NCBI RefSeq assembly: GCF_014805625.2
Contig: NW_023998471.1
Location: 1,268,875 to 1,332,874 of the forward strand
Length of the DNA: 64,000 nt
Source: Glossina fuscipes
Lineage: Eukaryota > Arthropoda > Insecta > Diptera > Glossinidae
Direction of reading: 5' to 3'
Below, in pieces: positions 48,126 through 59,603 of the stretch. The notes below the pieces were generated by a model. The model did not search any database and had not been told where the DNA came from. It saw only the letters and a list, made by a program, of their open reading frames with translations. A program made the position numbers and the translations under genes. The first letter of the stretch is position 1. Every line of letters begins with the position of its first letter.

Positions 48126-51100
48126 ATGTCCTTAATTAATGAAGAAGATGTAAAGAAATTACAAAACTATATCTTATGTCCTGAATTATCGATCCATAAC
48201 CCATTACCGGAAGTAATACCAAGGAAATATAATGAAATGCGTTTGCTAACGGTGCCAAGAGGTAACGCCAGTACGAAATTGGTGCCTAAACGCGACTTCA
48301 TTACCGGAAGAATTGTCTCCTTTGTTGAAATAGATTTAGAGAATGTAGGTGCTAATGCAAAAAATTCGACTAGCATGAGGAGAGAACCTGGCCTTTTAGA
48401 TGAGATAACTAGAGGTTCTGCCATGAATTACCCTTTTTGGCCAGGCGGTTTCGATGAACCATCAAAAGAAATGAAAAAGTTGACTATGGAAGACTTCCAA
48501 ATTGAGGATGAGTTATTATTGACAGTGCCGCCAGGTTTTAAGTACGGTTATGACTTTAGCAAGCAGCATGGCTTTAAGCAGCAAGAGCTCTTCAAAAATG
48601 TACAACCTAATGATAACGTCAATTTACTAGAAAATCTGGAGAAAGACTTGGATGTATTGGAATGGCTAAAATTAACAGAAAAAGAAAATGAAAGCAGTGA
48701 ATTGGGGATAAATGTGAATAGCGTCAATGACTTTACAGCTGAGTTCAAGGATCTTGATGAGCAAATTATGTCTGCGGAATTGAAGCCAGTATTAGAGATT
48801 TCTTCTTCGAGGAAGAGTATAGTGCGAACAGAATGGGCTGAAATGTTAGATGTAACTCACGATATTGCCGATTTTCATGAGAGGATTCCCTGTCCTGCTA
48901 AAAAATACGACTTTGAATTGGATACATTCCAAAAGCAGGCCATTCTAAAGTTAGAAGAACGTCAATACGTATTTGTAGCCGCTCATACGTCCGCCGGTAA
49001 GACAGTAGTGGCCGAATACGCTATTGCATTATCTCAACGCGATTTGACCCGTACCATATATACGTCACCTATTAAGGCCTTATCTAACCAAAAGTATCGC
49101 GATTTTAAGAAAATTTTTAAAGATGTAGGTCTTATTACCGGAGATTTGCAAATTGATCCCACCGCTACTTGTTTGATCATGACGACAGAGATTTTACGTT
49201 CAATGCTTTATTGTGGTAGCGATATTACCAGGGATTTGGAATACGTTATATTCGACGAGGTTCATTATATTAATAACCGCGAAAGAGGTCATGTATGGGA
49301 AGAAGTGTTCATTTTATTGCCGGACCATGTTAATATCATAATGTTAAGCGCAACAGTGCCGAATACTATGGAGTTAGCCGACTGGGTGGGCAGCACTAAG
49401 AAACGCAAAGTTTACGTTATAAGCACTCTGAAAAGGCCAGTGCCCTTAATGCACTACCTATATACTGGAACTGGCGGTAAAAGCAAGGATAGTATAACAT
49501 TGCTGGTAGATGCTGATGGAAAATTTTTGCAAGAAAATTATGAGATTGCTGTGGCGAAGAAGAAGGCAATGCAAAGCAAATCAAAATCGTGTGGAAGTGG
49601 TTCAAAAATGGTACAGAACACTTCTCTCAAGCAAGAACAAAATACTTGGATTGGCTTAGTGGATTTTCTAAAGCGAAATGATAAAATGCCTGTAGTAGCT
49701 TTCACCTTATCCAGAAATCGTTGCGATATTAATGCCCAGGTAAGTAATACAAGTTTTTATGCTTATATATAACATATATAATATATAAAGTGGTGACCGG
49801 GACCAGTCGAGAGATCTTCATAAAGGGAAATTATGGATTGATGTCTTCAAATAATCTCATGTATATATCATCAGTTTAAAAGCACTTAGTTAATCGTTTA
49901 ACTTTATTTTACCTACGGCAGCTAGTACTTACTACTATATATATTCGTCTCTTGTTGAAAGAATTTGTCCAAATTAATCAAATTCATTGCAATAACGTAA
50001 TAGGCGTGATATTGTTGCTTTAGATGCTGCAATCGATTGATTTGAATACGGCCCGTGAAAAGGGTTCAGTGGAAATATTCTTCCAACAGTGCTTAGCTAA
50101 GCTGAAACCACCTGATCGTGTGCTACCTCAAGTTTTGACAATGAAAGATTCTCTGGGTCGTGGTATTGGTGTTCATCACAGCGGTATCTTGCCCATTCTT
50201 AAGGAAATTGTAGAAATGCTTTTTCAAGCCGGCTTAGTCAAATTGCTTTTCGCGACTGAGACTTTCGCTATGGGCGTAAATATGCCAGCCAGAACGGTAA
50301 TATTTGATTCGCATAGGAAATTCGATGGCTCGGAAGTGAGAAATCTAAAGCCGGGCGAATATATACAAATGGCTGGCAGAGCCGGTCGTAGAGGTCACGA
50401 TCAAAACGGTACAGTTATATTGTTGTGTAAAGTTCAAGTCCCACCCGCAGACGAGATGAGAGCCATGATTTTGGGTAAGCCCGAGAAATTGGAATCACGA
50501 TTCATTTTACGTTATGCGGTGATTTTGACATGTTTACGTATTGAGAGCATTAAAGTCGAGGACATTATGAAATTTAGCTTCAAGGAATTCAATCAGAAAT
50601 TACAATTGCCAGCACAACAAAAACAATTAGAGGTAGCACAAAATAAATTCTCTAAAATGCCTGAATTGGGAGAACATTTGCAGCCCTTATGCAAATTCTG
50701 CGAGTTAGGTAATGAATACATAACGGAGAAGCAACGATTGATGGTAAGATCAGCAACAGGTAACGTTAGAAAATTTATTCATTATGTGAATTTCCAAAAC
50801 AGAAATCTTTATTTGCTCAACCAAAAATTGCAAAAGAATTAAAAATCGGTCGTATCGTGATAGTGACGCATAGTAAACACTATAATAAATTGGGCATCCT
50901 CTTATATATTAAAAATACAATAGGCAAAGAGACCAGCTATCGCGTTCTCGTTTTAGATCATCAATTTAAAGCCAGCGAAGGCAAGGTGAGATTTGCCTTT
51001 TGTTTTTTGAAGATTTTATATAAATTTGAAAGTTTTCTCGAATTCCAATTAATGGGTTAAAGGATGATATTCATCGCGGTGAAATGTATTACAAATTGAT

Positions 51101-52385
51101 TTCGTTGACACCGCAACATAAATTCTTCCAACCGGAAGGAATCGGTGGGCATGCAATACTCGATGTTAAAGCCGGAGATTTTGTGGAAATTACAAAAGCT
51201 TCTTTGAAAATCGATGCTGATGTTATTATACGTAATTGGGAGCAAAGGCAAATTGAGCGTTTTCGAAATTCGCCGCCTGGAGCGACTGTCTTAAAAGCAG
51301 TTTCCGAGCTGTCGAAACTCAACGATGGCTATGTGAATAATCCCGAGTCATTGAAATTCTTGAACATGGCAAAGGAAATAAATATTAATTCAGATAACGA
51401 GATGGTTCAGTTATGTTATTTGGATCATTTGCAGAAGACATTGCAAGAGATATTACCGTATACTAATATAGCCGGATTCGAAGAGGAATTTGCAATTGTT
51501 CACGATCGTAAAGTTTTGGAGCATCGTATCGAGGAATTAAAATTTAAAAATTCTATCAAGAATCTCTCCTTGTATCCCGACTATTGCAATAAACTTGAAG
51601 TTTTGAGAGCTCTACGATACATTGACGAATTAGATGAAGGTTAGTATTTCATTGGCAGCGGAAAAAAGAGAAGTGAAGTACATCTATTCCATTCCTATTA
51701 AGTACTTTAAAATTTCTTGTTGTCTTGTTCGTTTTACCAATTTTGAATAGTGACACTGAAGGGCAAAGTGGCTTGTGAAATGGGTCGGAATGAATTATTT
51801 ATTACTGAATTAATACTTTGTAATATGTTCAATGATTTGGAACCGGCAGAGATAGCCGCCTTACTTTCAGGATTAGTATTTCGAGCAAAAATTGCTGGTG
51901 AGTCTACCGTGCCTGAAAAATTTATTCAGGTAATCAATCAAATTGCAAATATCTGTATCTATGACAGATAAAAACGGTTTGTATTCTTAGTATGTAAGCG
52001 AATTTGAAAAGATTAATGATAACATCGTAGAGCAAGAAATGAAACATCGTGCTATTACTGAGACTGAAGAAAGATTAAACTTCGGGTTGTTAGAAGTAGT
52101 CTACGAATGGGCTTGCAATAAGGTAAACTTCTTACATTTTACACTGACTCATTATTGCATACATGTATTATGATTATTAAGCCTTTTGCTGAAATTATGA
52201 AATTAACCGAAGTTCAAGAAGGCATTATTGTACGTTGCATACAACAGTTAGATGAAACTTTGCATGACGTTAAGACCGCTGCAATACGCATAGGTAATCC
52301 AACGTTGCAAAGTAAAATGGAGGAAGCTTCCAATGCTATTAAACGGGACATCGTCTTCACTGCCAGTTTATATACTACGTTTTAA
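48126..52385 (+). CDS. tst: SKI2/twister: exosome-cofactor RNA helicase
   Basis: Seven exons: 48126-49739, 50024-50743, 50803-50985, 51063-51639, 51751-51929, 51991-52122 and 52182-52385, totalling 1202 residues. The N-terminal arm with MNYPFWPGGFDEP is followed by the helicase core: AAHTSAGKTVVAEYA (Walker A, near 285), TSPIKALSNQKY, IFDEVHYINN (DEVH, near 376), SATVPNT, GIGVHHSGILPILKE, TETFAMGVNMPARTV, QMAGRAGRRGHD. Then come the beta-barrel insertion and the C-terminal helical domain ending KRDIVFTASLYT. SKI2 feeds mRNA 3' to 5' into the cytoplasmic exosome with SKI3 and SKI8. A seeming frameshift at 50842 disappears when the 59-base intron 50744-50802 is removed. A noncoding first exon may exist upstream. 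Confidence 0.95.
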
Positions 52386-52807
52386 TTTCATTATGAATTT
52401 TTTCAATAATTTTTTTTTATATATATAAAAAGGGATTATGAATTACAAGTAGGGTTTGAGATAAATCTCAGACTATACGGTAAAATGAGTTCTTTTTTTT
52501 ACATTTTTTCCTATAATACTTTCCTTTAAAAGAATTATTACATTAGTTCACTTAGAAAACTCGACTTTGTTCGAAGAGCACATCGTAAAAAAAGTCACTT
52601 CTTCTCAATTAGTTAAATTTAATTATATAAAAGTTAATTACATGCGCGAACAATACATAAAATGTCGGAGGTTCCAAAAAATGAGTCTTAAATGTAATAG
52701 AGAAAAGAAATACTCATCGAAATTAAAAACTATATTTGTGTAAAAGAAATGGAGTATGCACACACATACGTATGTGAAGAAATGTTACGCGATCTTACAC
52801 AAAATAT

Positions 52808-53798
52808 TCACCGTGATTCAGGTTTAAATTTTGGTGGAACCATCATGCCGTGCATACGTTTTTGTTTTTTCGATTTTGTCGTTTTCCCAGCTTGAAAGTC
52901 ATGCCAACTGTTTACACGACTTTGGCGCGATTCCTCGAAATTCTTTTGCCATTCCTTTTCAGCTTTGCGTTTTTCTTCTTCTTCGATTTCGGCTTCACGT
53001 TTTCTTTTCCTTTCCTCTTGATCGCGTTGGTCTAATTGTTGGCGTCTGCGTTCCATGTCGGCAAACAATTTCATAGCCATAACGTATATTGCGTGTTTGT
53101 ATTTCGCTGGATCATCTTCGGGTATTTTTTCGAAGGATTTATTCTCTTTTTTGAGTTTTTTACGCTTCTCGGTTATCTGAAAGGATGTAAATTCGTTTCA
53201 GGGAAACTGGAATTAAAATTTTTAATGATATTTTAGTTACCATATAGTCCGTCCTTTCCTTTGCTTCTTCATACACGTCTAAACACTTTTTTCGTGCGGT
53301 TTCATTTTCTAAAGTTTTCCATGCCCGATTTACAATGTCGAAAGCCTTTTGAGCCCGTTCCTTGTTGTCTTGATTTTTGTCTGGATGCACCAATATGGAG
53401 AGCTGTCTGTAACGTTTTTTGATTTGTTCGATAGTAGCCTCCGGTTCGATTTGTAAAACCTCGAATGGGTTGAGATTGAAGTATGTGGAACCTGGACGAA
53501 GTAAACGATCAATTTGTTGAATAGGTGTTAAAACAGAATCGCGTTTTTCTATCTCTTTAACCTGTGAATATAGGTCAAAACATATTAAATATAAACATGT
53601 CAATACTAGCTATAATGTGGCACATGACTTTGTAGGAGGATTAGAGGCTTTTCTTTTTTTTTTTTAGCCCCTCTACCAACCAATGCAAATTTACCACACA
53701 TTCGTTTTTCATGGTGTGGGTTCACTTACTTCGATGTAAAAATCATCAAAATTATCTTTTGAAGTGCCAGGCAGATCTGTATTTGCAAATGTGGACAT
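52808..53798 (-). CDS. DNAJC8-type J-domain splicing-associated protein
   Basis: Exons 53730-53798, 53241-53561 and 52808-53176 give 252 residues (human DNAJC8: 253). MSTFANTDLPGTSKDNFDDFYIE leads to LLRPGSTYFNLNPFEVLQIE and a J domain with HPDKNQDNKERAQKAF (HPD near residue 80). A long charged helix (ERKRKREAEIEEEEKRK) and EWQKNFEESRQSRVNSWHDF close the protein, in family order. DNAJC8 is a nuclear Hsp70 co-chaperone found with spliceosomal proteins. The 3' end converges with the SKI2 gene, about 420 bases away. Confidence 0.93.
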
Positions 53799-54970
53799 TT
53801 TTTTCCTGATAGGACCACTTGAATAAAAAGAAATTCGAATATTTAATGAGAATTTTCTAAAATATCTGGGAAATTATACCGTTTTGCTAATTTTTTTTAA
53901 TAATATTGTTACAGCACACAGAGTTGCACTAAAAAAGTTTGAAAAATAAATGCCAGCAAATATCGTAAGTGAGTAGATTTGACACTTCAATTAGACCGTG
54001 CAATATATATATATATATACGAGATAATGACCGGAGTTGAAGAATTATTTCAAAATCTAAGAAAGAAGGTAAAGCAAATGTGTCAAAGGGCCTGATAATG
54101 TTAATAATATTGACAGGTATGAGATAAAAAGTACTCAACCACATTTCCATTTTAACGGATGTGTCCCTTTGTAAATGGCTATATAACAGCTGAATGGCGT
54201 TACCATTTAATTTGTTAGTTGGGCATTTAACCATTTAACAGAGTTGCTATTTTTTGACCTTTTTTTGTATTTATTACAAGCAACTCTGTGCTTTGCCTTT
54301 TAACAGGGAATTTGACAAAGGCTTTGTTTAAAAATTATGGCGGTCTAATTTTAGGCTAACTTGTAAAATTAAGTAAGTTAAGTTCGCTTATTTTCCAAAA
54401 CACTGATGATAGAAGAGGAAAAGCAACTGCAGCGATAATGATGCATACTTCGATGTGAAGGTTTGACGCTTTAATATAAAAAACAAAAATTCTTTTTGAA
54501 ATTATCTGAAATGTTTTTAGGATTTCCCTATTATCCCTCGAACGGGTTTTGAACGACGTGGTGAATACCACATTCAAAAAAAGCGAAGAAGCCCAAAAGC
54601 AGCGGGAAAGCTCTAAGTATAGCGAATAAACCAAATGTTTGTAGAATAAGAAAATTAGATTTTATGATTGTTCAAGTATTTGTATAAAAAAGTTGGCCTA
54701 TTTCCTTTATGTATTTTTGAGGGCTATTTGAGAGAAAAAATTTCCTATTGCAGAATTTGTAGCAAGGATTTAACGTGGGTTCCTTTCTGAAAGGCTTAAC
54801 CTAACGGTGGCCCAAGCCACTTTAAGCGTACTACGCCTCCTGGCGAGTTAGACAATCCCCACAGAGTAGGGGCCTAAACAACACCAGAGTCTAGAACGGT
54901 TTATTGTGTATGGAACAATAAACCCCAATCTGGTCAGTGGTAAGGTCTAGCTGCACTCAAACTGTTCCAC
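53799..54970. other. Upstream spacer of the DNAJC8-type gene
   Basis: A (TA)n tract lies at 54002-54019. A short repeat shared with 38.6 kb lies at 54190-54300, with inverted ACAGAGTTGC/GCAACTCTGT around a 36-base loop. From 54770 the base composition becomes richer in GC and looks like the leader of an inserted element. No gene is evident. Confidence 0.5.
54190..54300. repeat. Second copy of the ACAGAGTTG repeat
   Basis: Holds CAGCTGAATGGCGTTACCAT and CATTTAACCATTTAACAGAG, matching 38.60-38.66 kb. It ends with a hairpin ACAGAGTTGC ... GCAACTCTGTGC. The order of blocks differs slightly from the other copy. Confidence 0.55.
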
Positions 54971-54971
54971 T

Positions 54972-55499
54972 TTGGCTAGGAACTTGCCAACCATAACCAC
55001 CACGAGTACTCCCCGAAGGGCCCAAGCAGTCAGGCCTCACAAATTGATCAACGATATGCGTTCAAAAAGGTTAAAAATTGCGCTCGCTTCCGCCATCCAC
55101 GGCGTCGTTGATCAATTACCACCATTACCCGCAGGCATCCGTGACAATTTCCTATTGCAGTTGAAGCCCGCCAACAACACAGGCTTTCAAGCGATGTGCG
55201 AAAAAGGCAAAAAAACATTTAAGCATTCTACACGAGTAAATGAAGCTTTTATTGAAAATGGAATAGAAGGAATGGAAAATAAAGTTACCTTTAAAATACA
55301 TCAAGATAATGTTGGCAAGAATCCGGGAAGTTCGCTTGTTTCGGAAGAAAGAAACAACGAATATCCCAGCACCAGCAAATTGTCAGCAGCTGGTCCAATG
55401 CTGTGTCGTAAAAAGTATGTGCTTTCCTTAAATGCGAAATTTAACTTTAGACCGAGACTACGACACCAGAATTTCCGTATACAAATTCCAACCATCTGA
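54972..55499 (+). CDS. Hypothetical 175-codon ORF of possible retroelement origin
   Basis: The ORF starts MARNLPTITTTSTPRRAQAV and continues with a basic first third (RSKRLKIALASAIHGVV) and a polar remainder. The DNA from 54770 to about 55190 is richer in GC than its surroundings. It resembles the leader and ORF1 start of a non-LTR element, although the remainder has no zinc knuckle or other known motif. I do not recognise the product. The ORF may be a chimaera of an insertion and local DNA. Confidence 0.3.
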   Translation: MARNLPTITTTSTPRRAQAVRPHKLINDMRSKRLKIALASAIHGVVDQLPPLPAGIRDNFLLQLKPANNTGFQAMCEKGKKTFKHSTRVNEAFIENGIEGMENKVTFKIHQDNVGKNPGSSLVSEERNNEYPSTSKLSAAGPMLCRKKYVLSLNAKFNFRPRLRHQNFRIQIPTI

Positions 55500-55539
55500 G
55501 AAAATACAAATTCCATACAATTGAGAATGTTTGAATAAA

Positions 55540-56725
55540 TTTCTTTACATGTATTGTGAGACTTTAGAAAATAAGCGTGTACAATTATCAAGAATTTTGC
55601 ATGTATTGCGTGACTTTAGAGAATAAACGCGTATTCGTTCTCAAACATTCAACAGGTTTTGTAAAAAAGCCATCGATGTGAGATTAAATTAAGGTTGTAT
55701 GTGCATTTTCACAGAGATGCATCAAAACAACGTTTAGTTTTCTACTCAGTCTCGCATGAGTTCTTATGCAGTGAGGACGTGTTGACGCATTATTTTTGAA
55801 ATTGTAGCAATGCAATAAGTACGGCTGTATGTGCGTTTACACAAAGCTATAGCAACAAAACGTTTAGTTTTAACTTAGTGCAGACGTATACAATATGCAG
55901 AAGGGCTTAAGATAGGCCCAGGTTTTATTATACGGATCGATTCAAAATCATAATCTGAATTGGTCTAAGCCTGTCTGTCCGTCAGATAACTGTCCGACCT
56001 TGTGAGGTGTTACAAAAATTTCTTTCTTGAGTATTTTCTTGAATATAAGAACTTCGTAGAATTCTCGCGAGCCATGTAATTGTTAAAATATCTGTTATAT
56101 ATATCTTTTCAGAACTCATTATGATAATGCGATTTCAATCAAATATTGCTATGAAATATGTAATAAATTGTTTGCATCTAAATCGTATTACGAGCAACAC
56201 AAACAACATCATCAAAAAGCTATATATTGGTAAAGAATACATCTCTCTCGCCGTCACATATATTTTATCAAAAACGTTCTACAAAAGTGCAGAAAGGATA
56301 ACTCTGATGAGTGTTTTTATAATGCATACGGCCTAAATCAAAATGAGATTAAAGCCAAGTTTTCTGCCGATCAACGTCAATATTAGCCTTAATAGAACCA
56401 TCTTGTAAGGGTTAAGTTATGTTAAAGCAGATATCTTAGCGATGTTGCAAATATGAAAATGAAATGAAAATAATATAATTGTTTTCTTTCATATTAGTTT
56501 TTTATGTTAAATTTATTAATCTCTTGTATCCAACAAATTGTCATAAATCTCTTCTATACCGGAAATCTGGTGCATGAACGGAGTCTTTTCTGCAACATTC
56601 ATGTCTAACAATAAAAACAAAAAACAACTTGCATGTATTGTGCCGCTTTATAAAATAAGCGTATATTCATTCTCATTTGTTTTGCATGTATTGTGCCGTT
56701 TTAAAAATGCAGGAAACTAAATAAC
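55540..56725. repeat. Two separated pairs of a ~50-base repeat (GCATGTATTGTG...)
   Basis: GCATGTATTGTG followed by a CTTTA-AATAAGCGTAT stretch occurs near 55548, 55597, 56631 and 56685. That is two pairs with a spacing of about 50 bases, separated by roughly 1.0 kb. Between them, TGTATGTGC...ACAACGTTTAGTTTT also occurs twice (55697 and 55826). This could be the remains of an element with direct terminal repeats or of a local duplication. Confidence 0.5.
55895..56010 (+). repeat. Dispersed hairpin repeat family, short copy
   Basis: Contains GGATCGATTCAAAATCATAA and TCTAAGCCTGTCTGTCCGTC, matching the 23.2-kb copy in the same orientation. Confidence 0.55.
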
Positions 56726-57346
56726 GGTTCAATGATTTTTTCTTCAATCCGCTTCTTCTACTTTTGCTCTCCCATATGCAGGCAATTAGAGAATAGTCTC
56801 TATCTTAAAAATATGACTATTGCACAAGATATATGAAGAGTATGTCAATTGCATTATTCAGAAGTGTTACTAAAAAGGCATAATTTCATTGTCGTTTTAC
56901 TATGTACATAGAAATCTATTTAATTTTTAGGGGATATAACGAAAAAAAAGCGTAACTGTTTTTATCAACCCAGCCAGTACAGTTTAATTAGAATTTACTG
57001 CCTGAGATGATGTTACGGCATTTAAACTCATATAAATATAGAAAGGCCATTGAACAAAGGCTAACGTCTACACAAATATTGATTTCAGAAAGGTTCTCCA
57101 AGTATTTTTTTAACTCATATTATCTCATAAAAGAAAAGAACATTTATATACACAATAAACATTTCTTAACAAATGAAAATGCCAACCCCGAAAAACACCA
57201 ACAAATTTTTGTACAAAATCAAGGACATGGTTCTGCGATATTACTTATGGGTTAAAAATTTTATTAAAGAAAGCAAAGATAATCATTAATTGCATCCTCT
57301 CTTACAGATGTTTTGTCCCATTTTTTAATATTTTTAAAAAATATAA

Positions 57347-57919
57347 TTGACCCATATTATCCGCTTGCTACATAAACAGGCATCGCTACGCTGCTGCACG
57401 TTAAGCACCATAAACGCAATACATTTACAAACTGGTCGCATAAAATGTACCAAAGTCAGTACGCCAGTCTATGCTGAATACGCCCGCAATATACCTATAG
57501 AGAAATTAAACAACAACCCTCAGATAGTTGATCCATTCAAAACAAATTGTCTGAATGAATTAAATGATATGCTGAAAGAGGGCAATCAAAAGTACGCACC
57601 TACCTTAAATAGGAAAGACAAAGTGGAAGCAGCGCGCATGATTGTGATAAGACGTCGTAAGATGAAAAAACACAAATTAAGGAAACTGCGACGTAAAATG
57701 AAATTTGAATGGGCCAAAGTGCGTCAGCGTCGTGAAATGCGCAAAGAAAAGTCATTCCAAGCTACGCTTATAACTCAAATAAAGGAAGCAGAAGTTTTTA
57801 ATGCTTCTAAGTTTGTAGAGGAAAAACTGCAAAAAGCCAATGAAACACCTTTGCAACGATACTGGAAGGGACGCCGATTGCCTGCGTTTATAGTTAAAGA
57901 AAAGTTTGGCCTAAAGTAG
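57347..57919 (+). CDS. mS38/AURKAIP1-like mitochondrial ribosomal protein
   Basis: The frame is open for 190 codons and ends KEKFGLK. The C-terminal half has the highly basic signature MIVIRRRKMKKHKLRKLRRK, then FEWAKVRQRREMRKEKSFQ, typical of AURKAIP1 (mS38), a small mitoribosomal subunit protein. The N terminus (HIIRLLHKQASLRCC) looks like a mitochondrial presequence. The upstream in-frame codon at 57347 is TTG, directly after a stop. So either a start exon lies upstream and joins inside (acceptor CAG at 57377-57379), or initiation is non-AUG, or the ATG has been lost. An ATG-initiated ORF at 57007-57255 could supply the first exon, but I could not find a phase-compatible donor. Confidence 0.75.
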   Translation: MTHIIRLLHKQASLRCCTLSTINAIHLQTGRIKCTKVSTPVYAEYARNIPIEKLNNNPQIVDPFKTNCLNELNDMLKEGNQKYAPTLNRKDKVEAARMIVIRRRKMKKHKLRKLRRKMKFEWAKVRQRREMRKEKSFQATLITQIKEAEVFNASKFVEEKLQKANETPLQRYWKGRRLPAFIVKEKFGLK

Positions 57920-58090
57920 ATAAGCAGAAAATAACACGCAATTTACTTTTAAAAAAATTTTATTAATTCCGTTTTTAGTTTGAAAAATCATAAATAAAAC
58001 TCGTACCAATAATTGAATGAATTTGTTGGTATTTTTCGGTGTTGTAATTGAGATCTCTAAATACTTTACGAATTTTTATATCTTTAAACA

Positions 58091-58931
58091 ATTTGATGCA
58101 AGGTTATAAATTCAGCGGCTAAAACATTCTACATGTCAGCGGGGCAGATCAATGTCCCAATTGTATTCCGCGGACGCAACGGGGCTGCTATGGGCGTGGC
58201 ATCTAAACATTCTCAATGTTTTGCGGCTTGGTATTTCCACGTTCCCGGCCTTAAGGTTGTATCACCCTACGATATTGAAGACTGCAGAGGTTTATTAAAA
58301 TCAGCTATACGTGATCCTGATCCAGTTGTGGTTTTAGAAAACGAGGTTTTGTACGGTGTTCCTTTTCCAGTTAATCCTGCGATCATGGATAAAGACTTCC
58401 TAATCCCAATAGGCAAAGCAAAAATAATAAAACCTGGAAAACATGTGACGGTGGTTGGTCATTCTAAAGCAGTGAAGACCTGTCTATTAGGGGCTGCAGA
58501 ATTGGCCAAGAAAGGTAAACTATAAGGTATTTTTAAGAATAGAACTAATATTTGTATCCATTTTCGGCAGGTATTGAAGTCGAAGTTATTAATTTACGTT
58601 CATTGCGTCCTTTGGACACAGAAACGATTTTTAACTCAGTGAAGAAAACACATCATTTAGTAACTGTAGAATAGGGCTGGCCCCAAAATGGGAAATTAAT
58701 TTCGTCACTTTAAGAAAAAAGAAAGTGACTTCAAATCTTTCACTAGGAATTGGTGCTGAAATCTGCGCACGCGTTATGGAGGACGAAACATTTTTTCACC
58801 TAGATGCACCGGTGTGGCGCGAATGTGGAGTTGATGTGCCTACGCCTTATGCTATAATATTGGAATCAGCCGCAATTCCTGAAGCAGTTGACGTTGTGGC
58901 AGCCGTAACAAAAGTTCTAGGAAAAAAATAA
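58091..58931 (+). pseudogene. Broken copy of pyruvate dehydrogenase E1 beta (Pdhb)
   Basis: Exon-like segments at about 58100-58514, 58571-58690 and 58747-58931 read [53 protein letters not shown]-type THHLVTVE and [12 protein letters not shown], the C-terminal half of E1 beta. The N-terminal half, with most of the cofactor site, is absent and the left border shows a frame slip. There is an in-frame TAG at 58672-58674, where the family has a Gly or Asn before GWPQ. The second donor reads GGAAAT instead of GTAAAT at 58691. Because introns persist, this is a decayed genomic duplicate, not a retrocopy. Confidence 0.82.
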
Positions 58932-59154
58932 CCTAAACATTTTCTCCGGGAAACTTTCATTTGGAAGTAGTAACACACGAAATGCACGAATCAGAGAATA
59001 TCAATGAAAGTAGGTTCATAATAAAAAAAACGAAGGTACCTTAATGCAAAATTTATTCTTTTGATCCAAAAGCTTTCTCTGCCAGTTCTCTACTTTATTT
59101 ACTCTCTAAAATTTATATAGTCTTACGTTAGTGACTTCTTCTCCTTTCAAAGAT

Positions 59155-59560
59155 ACAAACAAATTTGAAAACGACCTTTTATCCAATCGATTCAGAATTG
59201 TTTTCTAAATATGTCGACGTATTCTTCCAATACGTCCAATATTTGCATCCTCACATCGAAATTCTGAGATATTTTGCGACCACTCCGTATGTAAAAGCTC
59301 ACTGCGAAGAATATGTTGCAAAAATTTGATTTCTTAATAGAAATCGTTGAAAAGTTTGATTTTGAGGCATTAATAAAAGTGTATAATTTGGGCAGAATGG
59401 TTTAATTTTTTGTACACCACCCTTTGATTTGTAAACAATTTCATATGTTTTCTTTTGAATTCGCCATGCCGACCTCTGGGCCGATCTCTGATTTTTAAAC
59501 AATTTCGAAACGGCCTTGCACAAAACTGGTCTTTGTAATGGTTAATATCACTTTTTTCTA
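59155..59560 (+). repeat. Dispersed hairpin repeat family, degenerate copy
   Basis: ATCCAATCGATTCAGAATTG followed by a TTTCTAAAT stretch matches the 23.2-kb copy. The rest is diverged. It separates the Pdhb pseudogene from the hemomucin-like segment. Confidence 0.45.
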
Positions 59561-59603
59561 TTTACAATTTATTTATTAAACCTAAAACTGCAACAATGTT
59601 CAT

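Noticed and set aside
50744..50860. Apparent frameshift in the SKI2 helicase where the frame stops at 50842
   Set aside because: Removing a 59-base intron (GTAAGA at 50744, ACAG ending 50802) restores the family reading KIGRIVIV, so the gene is intact.
58672..58674. In-frame TAG in the Pdhb copy read as a sign of stop-codon readthrough
   Set aside because: The same copy also lacks its N-terminal half and has a mutated splice donor, so simple decay explains the stop better.
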